Origin: Paraburkholderia phytofirmans OLGA172
GTDB taxonomy: Bacteria; Pseudomonadota; Gammaproteobacteria; Burkholderiales; Burkholderiaceae
Length of the DNA: 64,000 nucleotides
Direction of reading: 5' to 3'
Assembly (NCBI RefSeq): GCF_001634365.1
Contig: NZ_CP014578.1
Coordinates: 1,736,001 to 1,800,000, forward strand
The position numbers and the translations under genes are program-made. Positions within the stretch are counted from its first letter, which is position 1; the number at the start of each line of letters is the position of its first letter. The notes below the pieces were generated by a model. The model had not been told where the DNA came from, did no database searches, and saw only the letters and a list, made by a program, of their open reading frames with translations. This document shows, one piece after another, positions 35,840 to 44,312 of this stretch.

Positions 35840-37981
35840 ATGGATATCGTTGCTCCTGTCCCGCGGGAGCCCGTCAATATTCTGGTCGTTGACGATATGC
35901 GGGAGCAGCACGTGGTGATGCGAACGATTCTCGAGGAACTTCAGGAGAACGTGATCACTGTCGCATCAGGGCGCGAAGCACTGAAGGCGGTGCTCGAGCA
36001 AACGTTCGCCGTGATTCTGCTCGACGTGAACATGCCGGGCATGGACGGGTTCGAAACCGCGTCGCTGTTGCGCTCATACCGTCGAACCGCCAGTACGCCG
36101 ATTATTTTCGTAACCGCCTATGTCGATGACGCGGAGATGAAGCGCGGATATTCGCTCGGCGCCGTGGACTACATTTCCTCGCCGGTCATACCCGAGATTC
36201 TGCGCTCGAAGGTCCGGGTCTTCGTGGAAATGCACCGCATGAACCTTGAGCTTCTCACCCGGGCCGCGGAACGGGAGGCGTTCCTGCTGGCTGAGGCCGG
36301 CAGGACGGTGGCTGAGCACGCGCGGCAACGTGCCGACTTTCTCGCGAATGCAAGCCACGTGCTGACCCGTTCGCTTGAAATCGGCACCACGTTGCAGCGC
36401 ATCGTCGAGCTTGCTTCGACTGAGCTGGCGGAGATCGCCTTTGTTGCCGTCATGGGCACTGGCGAATCACCGACGGAAATCACCTCCCGATCGGCCACAC
36501 GGGATAGATCGGATGTCCCGGATCTTGCAGCGTTCGAGTCGAATACCCTTGCGGTGGCGTTTCCGTTAGTGAGTCGCTTTGTCCGCCACTTACTGCATGA
36601 AAGAGCAGAGGATGACAGCCCCCCTGTGGACGGCTTTCTCACGGAGAAAGCAGCAAGCCATGCATCGAGCTTACGCATCCAGCGCGTTAGCGCGTTCCCA
36701 TTGCTCACGGACAACCAGAAGGGCGTGATCCTGCTTTGCTCCTGCGCGACGGACATTTCGGACGAGCAGATTACGCTCAGCAGGGAATTCGTCAGCCGTG
36801 CGGCTATCGCGCTGGAAAATGCGTTGCTGTTCTCGGAAATCCGCGAGGGCGATCGGCGCAAAAACGAATTCCTGGCAATGCTCGCCCACGAGTTGCGCAA
36901 TCCGCTTGCGCCGATTGCCAATGCGGCCGCGGTAATGCGTAGTGCCAAGCCAGGAGATGCCGAGGTGTTGCGCTGGGCGGGTGAGATCGTCACAACTCAG
37001 GTCGAGCATATGGTGCGGATCGTCGAAGACCTGCTGGACATCTCGCGTATTGCCCGGGGAGCGGTCACCTTGCGAAAGGAGCCTGTGCCGTTGTCCGTGG
37101 TAATCGGTCGCGCGGTGGAAACCAGCCGGCCCCATCTGATCCGGCGTGCGCAAAATCTCACCTGCGACGAGGGAGCGGTCGACACGGTGGTCAACGGCGA
37201 CGTTGTGCGACTCGCGCAGATCGTATCCAACCTTCTGAACAATGCATCCAAGTTTACTCCGCAAGGTGGGCATATTTCGCTTTCCACCCGGTTTTCAGAC
37301 AGCACCGCGTCGATCACCGTCGCGGACGATGGGGAGGGCATCGATCCCGGCTTCATGCCGCATATTTTTGAGCTTTTCGCGCAGGCCGACACATCGTTGC
37401 ACCGGCCTCAAGGAGGGCTGGGTATAGGCTTGACGCTGGTGCGCCACCTCACCGAACTGCACGGCGGATCCGTCGAGTGCCGCAGTGATGGGCTTGGCAA
37501 AGGAACCGAATTTGCGATCCGTCTGCCGGGCGCCATGGCCGAGCGCCGCGGCGCTGCGCGCGCCCCAGTCGTGCATCTGAACAGAAAGCAGGCAATGAGA
37601 GTATTGATCGTCGAAGATATCGCGGCTTCCGCGGAAAGCCTCGAAGCGCTGTTGACCATACATGGATACATCGTTAGATGCGCCGGCGATGGTGAATCCG
37701 CCTTGCGCGCAGCAAACGAGATGCGCCCGGACGTGGTCGTGCTCGATATTGGTCTGCCGGGCATGAGTGGCTACGAGGTCGCCTGCCGCTTGCGGCAGGA
37801 CCAGGCCAAGTCATGTCTGATCATCGCGCTCAGCGGCTATGGGCAGGAAGAGCACATCCGACGGGCGCAAGAGGCAGGTATTGATCATTATCTCGTGAAG
37901 CCCGCGGACCCTTCGGTGCTGCTCGACGCCATTGCGGCCTCAGACAAAGGGCACGGCTCCGATGGGATGGCAATCAGGTAG
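35840..37981 (+). CDS. Receiver-GAF-histidine kinase-receiver protein (713 aa)
   Basis: ATG 35840 follows ATAGGAGGACGGATC, 11 bp after the upstream kinase, so the two form an operon. The N-terminal receiver (about 12-130) has ILVVDDM and ILLDVNMPGMDGFE with the acceptor Asp, but the usual Lys-Pro pair is replaced by SSP (DYISSPV). A helical linker, a GAF domain (about 175-325), HisKA with LAHELRNPL (about 350), HATPase (about 445-565, GGLGIGLTLVRHL) and a second receiver (about 585-705, VVLDIGLPGMSGYE, VKPAD) follow. It probably receives phosphate from the poly-HAMP kinase and passes it on. The output partner is not visible. Confidence 0.92.
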   Translation: MDIVAPVPREPVNILVVDDMREQHVVMRTILEELQENVITVASGREALKAVLEQTFAVILLDVNMPGMDGFETASLLRSYRRTASTPIIFVTAYVDDAEMKRGYSLGAVDYISSPVIPEILRSKVRVFVEMHRMNLELLTRAAEREAFLLAEAGRTVAEHARQRADFLANASHVLTRSLEIGTTLQRIVELASTELAEIAFVAVMGTGESPTEITSRSATRDRSDVPDLAAFESNTLAVAFPLVSRFVRHLLHERAEDDSPPVDGFLTEKAASHASSLRIQRVSAFPLLTDNQKGVILLCSCATDISDEQITLSREFVSRAAIALENALLFSEIREGDRRKNEFLAMLAHELRNPLAPIANAAAVMRSAKPGDAEVLRWAGEIVTTQVEHMVRIVEDLLDISRIARGAVTLRKEPVPLSVVIGRAVETSRPHLIRRAQNLTCDEGAVDTVVNGDVVRLAQIVSNLLNNASKFTPQGGHISLSTRFSDSTASITVADDGEGIDPGFMPHIFELFAQADTSLHRPQGGLGIGLTLVRHLTELHGGSVECRSDGLGKGTEFAIRLPGAMAERRGAARAPVVHLNRKQAMRVLIVEDIAASAESLEALLTIHGYIVRCAGDGESALRAANEMRPDVVVLDIGLPGMSGYEVACRLRQDQAKSCLIIALSGYGQEEHIRRAQEAGIDHYLVKPADPSVLLDAIAASDKGHGSDGMAIR

Positions 37982-38226
37982 CGGCAAGGCAGGGGATCGG
38001 AAAAATTGCTGCATGGTTTGTTGCCGTGCTGGCGGTACTGATTGCGGCACTCGTCGTCTTTTTCCTGACGTTCGACTGGAACCGCGCGCGGCCGTGGATC
38101 GACGACAAGGTCACGCAGGCGATCGGCCGACAGTTCCACATCACCGGCGACCTGAAGATCGGCTGGCAGCGTCCGCCGAGCGAAACCGGCTGGCGGCGCT
38201 GGGTGCCGTGGCCACGCGGCGAGATG
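37982..38226 (+). pseudogene. AsmA-family protein, N-terminal relic
   Basis: Immediately after the 713-aa gene the plus-strand frame reads GKIAAWFVAVLAVLIAALVV (membrane anchor) and WNRARPWIDDKVTQAIGRQF, ITGDLKIGWQRPPSE, RRWVPWPRGEM, the standard AsmA N-terminus. It stops matching at about 38226, where the antisense end of the topoisomerase begins. No start codon with a ribosome site is present. Most of the gene (normally over 600 codons) is gone. AsmA proteins act in lipid traffic to the outer membrane. Confidence 0.78.
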
Positions 38227-39451
38227 TTAGCGAGCCGGCGCTGGCAGCGGGTTTCGCAATGGTTGCCTGGCGCACCGCGCGCGACTTCTTCAGCAACGTT
38301 GGCAGCGAGCCTTCGACGCCGCCAGTCACCGCCGAGTCGCGCGGCTTGCGGCCCCGGGTGCCCGCTTGACGCGCGAGCTTCGCGGCATGCTTCTCGAGTT
38401 GCACGAGCAGTGCAGCAAACGCCGCTTCATCCACTTTCAGACCGCGAAGCGCCTGGGCGGGCGGCAAGTCGTGCAATTCGTCAGCTTCGAACGCGCTGAT
38501 CACGGCCGGGTGAATGTAGCAGCGTCGGCATACAGCGGGCGTATTGCGCAACAGTGTTGCTACGGCCTTGACGGTTGCGACAATATGCCGGCGTGCTTCC
38601 GCCGCGCTGCTGTATTTCAGCCACCGCAGCGCGGCTAGTGCATAGACGCTGCCCGCCCATGTGCGGTAATCCTTCGCGGTGAAATCCGCATCGCTTGCGC
38701 GGCGCAGGTAGTCGTTGATGTCCGCTGAGCCGACGGTGCGGCGCGTGCCGTCTTCGTCGAGATACTGGAACAGAGCGTGCCCCGGCAAGTCGGCGCAGCG
38801 CCGCACGATGCGCCTGACTCGTGGATGGTCCACCGTGACATCGTGCTCGATGCCGCTCTTGCCGCGGAACTTCAGGCGCAATTGGCCTGCTTCGATCTTC
38901 ACATGCTTCTTGCGCAGCGTCGTCAGCCCGTACGACTGGTTATCGCGCGCGTATTCGACACTGCCGACGCGGATCAGCGTCGTGTCGAGCAGCTGCACGA
39001 TTGCGGCGATGACCTTGTCGCACGGCATGCCCGGTAACTTCAGGTCGCATGCGACGCGCCTGCGGATCTTCGGCAGCGCGCGGCCGAACGCGGCCATGCG
39101 CTCGTATTTGTTGGCGTCACGTGTCTCGCGCCAGCGCGCGTGATAGCGGTATTGCTTGCGGCCGCGCGCGTCACGGCCGGTTGCCTGCAAATGACCGCGG
39201 GCGTCGGGGCAGATCCATACGTCCTCGTACGCCGGTGGAATTGCCAATGCGTTGATGCGATCAATTTCGCTTGCGTCGTCGATGCGTTTGCCGCTCACGT
39301 CGAAGTATACAAAGCCATCTTTTTCACGCCTGCGCGTGTAGCCGGGCGTGGTGTCGTCCGAATGCCGCAGACCGGGCGGCATCGCGGCAGGGGCAGCTTG
39401 CTGGGCGATGTCGTCAGTGCGGCGCTGGGTCGGGTCGGTCGTGGCAGCCAT
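38141..39451 (-). CDS. DNA topoisomerase IB (poxvirus/bacterial type)
   Basis: ATG 39451 (MAATTDPTQRRTDDI) is preferred over a TTG 21 bases upstream. Motifs of bacterial topoisomerase IB are present: TRRREKDGFVYFDVSGKRI, IPPAYEDVWICPDARGHLQA, RDANKYERMAAFGRALP, LIRVGSVEYARDNQSYGLTT (catalytic Arg), LKFRGKSG (Lys), YRTWAGSVYALAAL and NTPAVCRRCYIHPAV with the active-site Tyr. It relaxes supercoils by nicking one strand. The C-terminal 29 codons (after 38226) are read from antisense AsmA sequence, so the native end has been replaced. The catalytic core is intact, so activity is plausible. Confidence 0.9.
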   Translation of the reverse strand: MAATTDPTQRRTDDIAQQAAPAAMPPGLRHSDDTTPGYTRRREKDGFVYFDVSGKRIDDASEIDRINALAIPPAYEDVWICPDARGHLQATGRDARGRKQYRYHARWRETRDANKYERMAAFGRALPKIRRRVACDLKLPGMPCDKVIAAIVQLLDTTLIRVGSVEYARDNQSYGLTTLRKKHVKIEAGQLRLKFRGKSGIEHDVTVDHPRVRRIVRRCADLPGHALFQYLDEDGTRRTVGSADINDYLRRASDADFTAKDYRTWAGSVYALAALRWLKYSSAAEARRHIVATVKAVATLLRNTPAVCRRCYIHPAVISAFEADELHDLPPAQALRGLKVDEAAFAALLVQLEKHAAKLARQAGTRGRKPRDSAVTGGVEGSLPTLLKKSRAVRQATIAKPAASAGSLTSRRVATAPSAASRFRSADAASRSSGRR

Positions 39452-39612
39452 CGTTGCAGGTAGAAGTTTCAAGCGGGAGGCGCGGGTTGCGCCGATGTCT
39501 CGCTGGAAGCAATCGCGGTGCCCGGCGCGTGTACAGTGCGCTGCGGGATGCGCGGGCGGACCAGTCCTTGCGATTGCTCGCCGTGGGCACCGGGCAAACG
39601 AAGGAGAGCGTC

Positions 39613-39732
39613 ATGAGCAGCACGCGGAACAGTGACACGGACCATTCAGGCACAGGCGAGCGGGCTGCGGCCGACGGCGATCCGAGGCCGGTCGACGACG
39701 CCGACATTGAACCGGATCGAATCGTCGACTAA
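39613..39732 (+). CDS. Small acidic hydrophilic protein (39 aa)
   Basis: ATG 39613 follows AAGGAGAGCGTC, a good ribosome site. The product (MSSTRNSDTDHSGTGERAAA) is rich in Asp, Glu, Ser and Thr, with no membrane segment, and is probably disordered. No family was recognised. The strong Shine-Dalgarno is the main support. Confidence 0.45.
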   Translation: MSSTRNSDTDHSGTGERAAADGDPRPVDDADIEPDRIVD

Positions 39733-39744
39733 TTAGCAACTGAC

Positions 39745-40008
39745 GATGACGACCTCGACGAGGACCCGACGGGTCTCCAAGACTGTGCGCGCCAGGCATA
39801 CGGCGCGTCGCGTTCCGCGCTTGTTTCGCGAACCGACGTCCTCGAGACAGTCCGGGAAGAACTGGGAACTGATGCACTGGACAGGGTGCAAAGCGCGACT
39901 CTTGAACGCAACGGTGAGATAAGCATCATCCGGAAGCTGGAAAGGAGCCGCAGCCCGGACTGCCGCTGTCACAATAGCCGCGCAACTTCATTCCGCCGAT
40001 TGCCATGA
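39745..40008 (+). pseudogene. YetF-like DUF421 protein, C-terminal relic
   Basis: The frame reads SRTDVLETVREELGTDALDR, VQSATLERNGEISIIRK, nearly the same as TRTDVLETVRQELGSDALDR, VKSAILERNGEISIIRK in the intact gene at 45322-45825. The membrane part is missing, and the end is altered (LERSRSPDC...). The relic probably derives from a duplicate of that gene. Confidence 0.8.
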
Positions 40009-40311
40009 AGCATTCCGACTTCCACATCGATCTCGAATCTATCGCGCTAGTGATTGCCTGTAGCCGATGCGTTGATACCTCCTTCGCGAGTTGGTATTAG
40101 TTCCTGACAGCGACGGCCATTTCAGAAACGGCCGCGTCGGCGGAGGAAACGGCTCGGTGGGCTTTGTAAAGACTGCTTTCGGCGATGCAGTTCGTACCGG
40201 GGCGCGGATGCTCTGCGGGGATAGGTGCGTCGATCTCTCGCGTGCAATTTCTCTGTGGGGCACGCCACTTGCTCAACCCTTGGACCATTCAAACGAAATA
40301 GGGAGGTTCAA
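40009..40311. other. Spacer without a supported gene
   Basis: About 300 bp before the DUF883 gene. Short ORFs on both strands lack motifs. The last 20 bp carries the ribosome site (GGGAGGTTCAA) of the next gene. A promoter for the DUF883/GlsB pair is expected here but no convincing hexamers were identified. Confidence 0.35.
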
Positions 40312-40629
40312 ATGACCGAGTCGCATCAACCCACCGCTCTGGCAGCCGGGTCGTCGCCCGTCGCGTCCGACCCACCCAGTTCCGCCGGGTCATCTCAACA
40401 GGGCAACGGCTCTACACAGAAGTCCAGCGGCAGCGACGGAGGCCGAACAACCAGTGCGCGGACGCTGTCCGACCTGAAGGACAAGATTGGCAGTGCACAG
40501 GAGGTGGTCAAGACGAAGTACCGGGTCGTCTCTGAATCGACCGACGATTACGTTCATGAGGCGCCGTGGAAAGCGGTCACGATGGCACTTATCGGCGGAC
40601 TCATCATCGGAATGCTTGCTCGCCGCTAA
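40312..40629 (+). CDS. DUF883 (YqjD/ElaB-like) membrane-anchored protein
   Basis: This 105-aa protein starts at ATG 40312 behind GGGAGGTTCAA. A disordered Ser/Gly-rich N-terminus is followed by an amphipathic helix (LSDLKDKIGSAQEVVKTKYR), the conserved VHEAPWKAVTMALIGGLIIG motif and an LARR end, which form the C-terminal membrane anchor of YqjD/ElaB proteins. In E. coli these bind ribosomes at the inner membrane in stationary phase. It is followed 29 bp later by a GlsB-type gene, so a stress-response pair is likely. Confidence 0.85.
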   Translation: MTESHQPTALAAGSSPVASDPPSSAGSSQQGNGSTQKSSGSDGGRTTSARTLSDLKDKIGSAQEVVKTKYRVVSESTDDYVHEAPWKAVTMALIGGLIIGMLARR

Positions 40630-40658
40630 CGCGGCTTTAGCTCTATAGGAGAAAAAAC

Positions 40659-40934
40659 ATGGACCCGGTCTCGCATGGAATTATTTTCTGGCTGATTATC
40701 GGAGGCATCGCTGGCGCCTTGGCGGGTCGTATCGTCGACGGCGGCGGCTTCGGCATTGTGGTCGACATCATCGTGGGAATTGTCGGAGCCTTCATAGGAG
40801 GTTGGCTTGGCGGGGCGCTGGGTCTGCACCTGGGAAGCGGCATAGTCGGCTCGCTTGTTACGGCGCTGATTGGCGCGGTTATCCTGCTCGCTGTCCTGCG
40901 ACTTTTCAGCCGGGGTCGGGCGCGGCCACTCTAA
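40659..40934 (+). CDS. GlsB/YeaQ/YmgE-family stress membrane protein
   Basis: ATG 40659 follows ATAGGAGAAAAAAC. The 91-aa product has about three glycine-zipper membrane helices (IIFWLIIGGIAGALAGRIVD, IVVDIIVGIVGAFIGGWLGG, SLVTALIGAVILLAVLRLF), the pattern of the transglycosylase-associated (YeaQ/YmgE) family. Such proteins are induced by acid or osmotic stress. The length fits the family. It lies in tandem with the DUF883 gene. Confidence 0.88.
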   Translation: MDPVSHGIIFWLIIGGIAGALAGRIVDGGGFGIVVDIIVGIVGAFIGGWLGGALGLHLGSGIVGSLVTALIGAVILLAVLRLFSRGRARPL

Positions 40935-41042
40935 AGCATTCTCTCGAACCAAGCGCCTACGCCACCGCAATGGGTCGCGGTGGCGTAGGCTCGAGAGCGT
41001 CAGACTAGCTGCCCGGCCGGCGCGGTTTACCCGTTGTGTTTT

Positions 41043-41516
41043 TCAGTGCTCGCTCGGCCTGATGCTGGGGTCGCTTTCCACCACTTCACGGGTCGCTGAC
41101 CAGTACGGCTGCCGATTGTAGTAGCTATACGTCGACTCTCCCCACTTCGCATCTGCCATCGTCGGCCAGTGGTCCTTGTCAAAGCCCGGATCGTCCTTGA
41201 GGCGCTGTGCCGTGATGTCGACGACGAAGCACTTCTCGTCCGTATCGAGAGTCAGTGCGCTCCATGGAATGGCATGCAGGTTAGAACCCATTCCGAGGAA
41301 ACCTCCCTCAGAAAGCACTGCATAGGCGATGCGTCCGTTCCTGACGTCGAGCATGATGTTAGAGATTTTCCCTACGTGTTCGCCATCAGAGGACATGACC
41401 TTGTCCCCATCGAGCGTTGCTGCGGCCATGATGTCCGGCCCTGGTCCTTCGCCCATACCACCGCCGACGATGTCGGCTCCGCGGCGGGTGTCACCTTGCG
41501 GGTTGATTGAGCCCAT
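41043..41516 (-). CDS. PRC-barrel domain protein
   Basis: This 157-aa minus-strand protein (ATG 41516, with GAAGGAGGTGAATC just upstream) carries the PRC-barrel pattern: VMSSDGEHVGKISNIMLDVR, GRIAYAVLSEGGFLGMGSNL and HAIPWSALTLDT. Its C-terminus (HWPTMADAKWGESTYSYYNR) matches the relic at 42138-42269. PRC-barrel proteins of this kind are thought to act in stress adaptation or RNA/membrane association, but their role is poorly known. No signal peptide is seen. Confidence 0.88.
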   Translation of the reverse strand: MGSINPQGDTRRGADIVGGGMGEGPGPDIMAAATLDGDKVMSSDGEHVGKISNIMLDVRNGRIAYAVLSEGGFLGMGSNLHAIPWSALTLDTDEKCFVVDITAQRLKDDPGFDKDHWPTMADAKWGESTYSYYNRQPYWSATREVVESDPSIRPSEH

Positions 41517-41661
41517 GATTCACCTCCTTCGAAAAAGGTACTCCAGTTGTGCGCAAGCGGTGTTCCCGAGCCGTCGGACGCAGGCCTGCGTCCCTTGCTT
41601 TCAAGGTAACCCGAGCCCGTCCCTGGGCTGCGCCGCCAGTCACAACTGCAAATACTGCTAA

Positions 41662-42099
41662 CTACGCCCAAAGTTTTGAGGATATTGGTTGCCACCGGGA
41701 AAATGCCGGCGCGGGCACATTCACGCGGGTTTGAGGACTGGACAAACGCTTCGCCAACAGCGAGTCGATGGCGGATTCCAGGGCATCCACGTCGACGGGC
41801 TTGGAAAGAAAAACATTCCACAGCGTGGATTTTTCTTTTGGCGGGACGCGACCGGACGCCATGACCACGGGAATCTGGGCGAGTGCGGGATAAAACTTCA
41901 GCCGTTCGCACAAGGCGATTCCGTCCATACCTGGCATGTTCCAGTCTGTGACGATCAGATCGGGAAGGTATCGCGCTGCCTTGTCGAGGGCTGCCTCCCC
42001 GCCTTCCGCGAGGAGTATGCGGTAACCGCGTCCCTCCAGGATAATCTGGAGCAGCCAGAGCGAATCCACTTCATCGTCGACGAGGAGGATAGTAGACAT
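41662..42099 (-). CDS. Single-domain response regulator
   Basis: ATG 42099 (MSTILLVDDEVDSLWLLQII) is chosen because the domain begins there; the frame extends upstream. The receiver has VDDE acid residues, LIVTDWNMPGMDG with the acceptor Asp, VVMASG (Thr/Ser position) and FLSKPVD (Lys). A conserved Trp-x-Val before the Lys (LWNVFLSKP) is shared with the regulator at 53630. There is no output domain, so it is a CheY-like shuttle or sink. Its cognate kinase is not adjacent. Confidence 0.88.
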   Translation of the reverse strand: MSTILLVDDEVDSLWLLQIILEGRGYRILLAEGGEAALDKAARYLPDLIVTDWNMPGMDGIALCERLKFYPALAQIPVVMASGRVPPKEKSTLWNVFLSKPVDVDALESAIDSLLAKRLSSPQTRVNVPAPAFSRWQPISSKLWA

Positions 42100-42137
42100 G
42101 TAAGTAATCCGGAGACAACCTGATTTCCGCAACGAAC

Positions 42138-42269
42138 ATGCCTGTCAACCTGCACTGGACGTCTATGGCGGATGCAGCGTGGGGTACTACGGTCCATCAG
42201 TATTACTACCGCGATCCATACTGGTCAGCGGCGCGCGATGTCGACGGTCCACGGCAGAGCGATATCTAA
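42138..42269 (+). pseudogene. PRC-barrel protein, C-terminal relic
   Basis: From 42138 the plus-strand frame reads NLHWTSMADAAWGTTVHQYY and YRDPYWSAARDVDG to TAA 42267-42269, matching the C-terminus of the PRC-barrel protein at 41043-41516 (HWPTMADAKWGESTYSYYNR, QPYWSATREV). The barrel itself is missing. It lies on the opposite strand to its intact relative. Confidence 0.75.
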
Positions 42270-42341
42270 AGACTGGTCTTGGAGCGCTGTCAGAGCGGCA
42301 CAAGTCTGAACTGACCTGACCGCGCCGTCCCCGGATGCAAG

Positions 42342-42650
42342 TCACACAGACCTGAGAATCGCTTTCCGGACGGTGCTGCCTAGAAATGCGGTGATTCCCG
42401 ATCGGCTGGCAATTCCGATTGTCCGGCGAGGTCCGAGGACGATTGCGCCGACACACAGTGCAACCAGCAGCGTGACGCGTGGTGCGTCTGCCAGCGAAGC
42501 GATCACGTCAACTGCGGGAGACCGCGTCCGCCCGTGCACGGCCGGAACTGATGGTGGCGTGCTATTTGCCGCAAGCAATGCTGCACGTGATGCCGCCATG
42601 CGCAGCAGTATGGCGGTCTCGGCTTCCCGATCGGTGGATGCAAGGCTCAT
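42342..42650 (-). CDS. YqjK-position small membrane protein
   Basis: ATG 42650 (MSLASTDREAETAILLRMAA) overlaps the end of the upstream YqjE-like gene by ATGA, which supports this start over the longer frame to 42911. The 102-aa product has one clear hydrophobic helix (VTLLVALCVGAIVLGPRRT) in its second half. It is in the third position of a YqjD-YqjE-YqjK-type operon, but its sequence similarity to YqjK was not established. Confidence 0.65.
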   Translation of the reverse strand: MSLASTDREAETAILLRMAASRAALLAANSTPPSVPAVHGRTRSPAVDVIASLADAPRVTLLVALCVGAIVLGPRRTIGIASRSGITAFLGSTVRKAILRSV

Positions 42651-43021
42651 TTGAGCGCCTCCTTCAACGTGTCGAGGTCGCTCCGGATCTCCCTTTGCAG
42701 AATATGAAGCGAGCGGCCGGGTTTCTGAGCGCGAACGAGGAGCAGGGAGATAAATGACACGATCAGCCACATCGCGGCGACGCCCCATACCACGGGAAGA
42801 AAATAGGGCGTCCGCCAGGCCGTCGCGATGATCGCAATGCACACAAACGAAAGAGTGAAAAGGCCAGCGACGGCCAGGGCAACGAGTGCGCTTAACTCGC
42901 GGACCAGACATTTCCGGGTCTCCTCAAGTTCGACACCGATTAGCTCACCATAATCGGTGGCTCGTTCGACGCAGAATCTGCCGACGTTTCGCCACTTGGT
43001 GACTTTCGAACGGATGGACAT
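42647..43021 (-). CDS. YqjE-like phage-holin-family membrane protein
   Basis: The 124-aa product starts at ATG 43021 (MSIRSKVTKWRNVGRFCVER); the frame extends further up without a better start. An amphipathic N-terminal helix (YGELIGVELEETRKCLVREL) precedes two membrane helices (ALVALAVAGLFTLSFVCIAI, PYFLPVVWGVAAMWLIVSFI), the layout of the DUF1469/holin_3_6 family including YqjE. It sits between a DUF883 gene and a small membrane gene, as in the E. coli yqjDEK cluster. Confidence 0.82.
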   Translation of the reverse strand: MSIRSKVTKWRNVGRFCVERATDYGELIGVELEETRKCLVRELSALVALAVAGLFTLSFVCIAIIATAWRTPYFLPVVWGVAAMWLIVSFISLLLVRAQKPGRSLHILQREIRSDLDTLKEALK

Positions 43022-43128
43022 TGCGGCACTCTTCGGGGCTGGCTGGTTGCGGAAACGCCGTGGCGGCGCGCCAGGGACTTGTCGTCTGCACCTCTTCGGT
43101 CTCGTTGAGGGCAAGACGCGAATAAGCC

Positions 43129-43425
43129 TTACTCCCGATCTCTCCAGTCGCTCCGAACGTTATCGGGCCTCGAGCGATTCGCTGCGTATAGCGCTCCGAG
43201 GATAAAGCCCGCGCCGGCCGCAATCGCCAGCGCCGCGAGCGGTCGCTCCACAGTAGACTCGCGTACGACATCCGCAAAATCGGCATAGAGTTGCTGCGCT
43301 TTGCCGCCCAGTTCCTTCGCTGTTCCGCTAACCTGCGCTCCGGCATTGTCCAGCAGGTTCCCGGCGGCTTGCTGTACGTCGCCGGCAACTTCCCGTAGCG
43401 TTCCTTCTCCTTTCGTCGTTTCCAT
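43129..43425 (-). CDS. DUF883 (YqjD-like) membrane-anchored protein
   Basis: This 98-aa protein (ATG 43425, upstream GAGGAGCAGACA) begins METTKGEGTLREVAGDVQQA with a CsbD-like helical segment, then KAQQLYADFADVVRESTVER and the membrane anchor PLAALAIAAGAGFILGALYA ending in basic residues. It is first of three same-strand genes (this, YqjE-like, small membrane protein), a stationary-phase type operon. A second DUF883 gene is at 40312 on the other strand. Confidence 0.85.
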   Translation of the reverse strand: METTKGEGTLREVAGDVQQAAGNLLDNAGAQVSGTAKELGGKAQQLYADFADVVRESTVERPLAALAIAAGAGFILGALYAANRSRPDNVRSDWRDRE

Positions 43426-44033
43426 TGTCTGCTCCTCGAGTGAGTGCGGCCGGGCCGCACGGGTAAATTACGCCAGTGTGTGAAAACCGCGAACCACGCC
43501 TCTCTGCAAGGCAAAGAATAGGCATCGGGATAGCGTGCCAACTGGTGCGCAAAAGTTGGGCCCAGCTCGACAATTCGTTGACACGCGAATACGAACGGCG
43601 GGCGCTCTCCGTATCCATCTGCCGGTGCCATTTCGTTAGTCTGACGCAAGGTGCGGATCCAGCCGTCCTGCAGGATTAGCATGAAAGCAATGCCACGAAG
43701 GGCGCATACCCGGACCTGCGAGATAACGCGCGGTGGACCTTGGAAGCCGAGCGCACCGAAGAAGCCCCTCTGACTCGTTAGTGTTTTCGCGCACGCCTCG
43801 TCGGCTCGACGACGTGGCGGATGTGCGAGAAAAAACTGGAGCTTATGACGGTGGCGCCTGTGCGCAACTCACGCAAAATCGCGCCCCGTGGTCGGCTCGA
43901 CCGCGACCGCACGACAGCGTATCGCGTTCACCGTGGGTTCCTTGTCCGACCTTCGGCATGGGAATTGCGGCGAATAGAATGCGGGCTCACACCTTCCGGT
44001 GCTAACGACCGCTTCGCGTTTGGGGAGAATGTC
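43426..44033. other. Gene-poor stretch
   Basis: About 600 bp separates the yqjD-type operon and the divergent small exported protein. A 38-codon plus-strand ORF ending at about 43789 (DNARWTLEAERTEEAPLTR) has natural-looking composition and could be the tail of a lost gene, but no family was recognised. Nothing else is supported. Confidence 0.35.
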
Positions 44034-44312
44034 ATGCGAGTTGCGACGAGAGGAATGTTGATTTCAGCATTATTTGTCGGTATATCAGGGTCCGTCTACG
44101 CACAAGGTGCGGGCGGCGGCGGGGCGGCCGGGGGGCAAGGCGGCACGGGGATGAGCAAACCGGACGCAAGTGGTTCAACCGATACCGTGTCGGGCGCGTC
44201 CGGGTCGAATAGCATGGCACCCGCTGGTTCTACTCCGCACAAGAAGATGCACAAGAAGTCCAGCGCAGCCACGCCGGCCTCGGCCGCCAATCCGGGTTCG
44301 GGTGGCAGTTGA
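44034..44312 (+). CDS. Small exported Gly/Ser-rich protein
   Basis: ATG 44034, behind GGGGAGAATGTC, opens a signal peptide (RGMLISALFVGISGSVYAQG). The mature 70 residues are low-complexity (GAGGGGAAGGQGG, SGSTDTVSGASGSN) with a basic KKMHKKSSA segment. This composition is common in small periplasmic proteins of Burkholderiales, some related to acid-shock-like peptides. The function is unknown. Confidence 0.65.
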   Translation: MRVATRGMLISALFVGISGSVYAQGAGGGGAAGGQGGTGMSKPDASGSTDTVSGASGSNSMAPAGSTPHKKMHKKSSAATPASAANPGSGGS

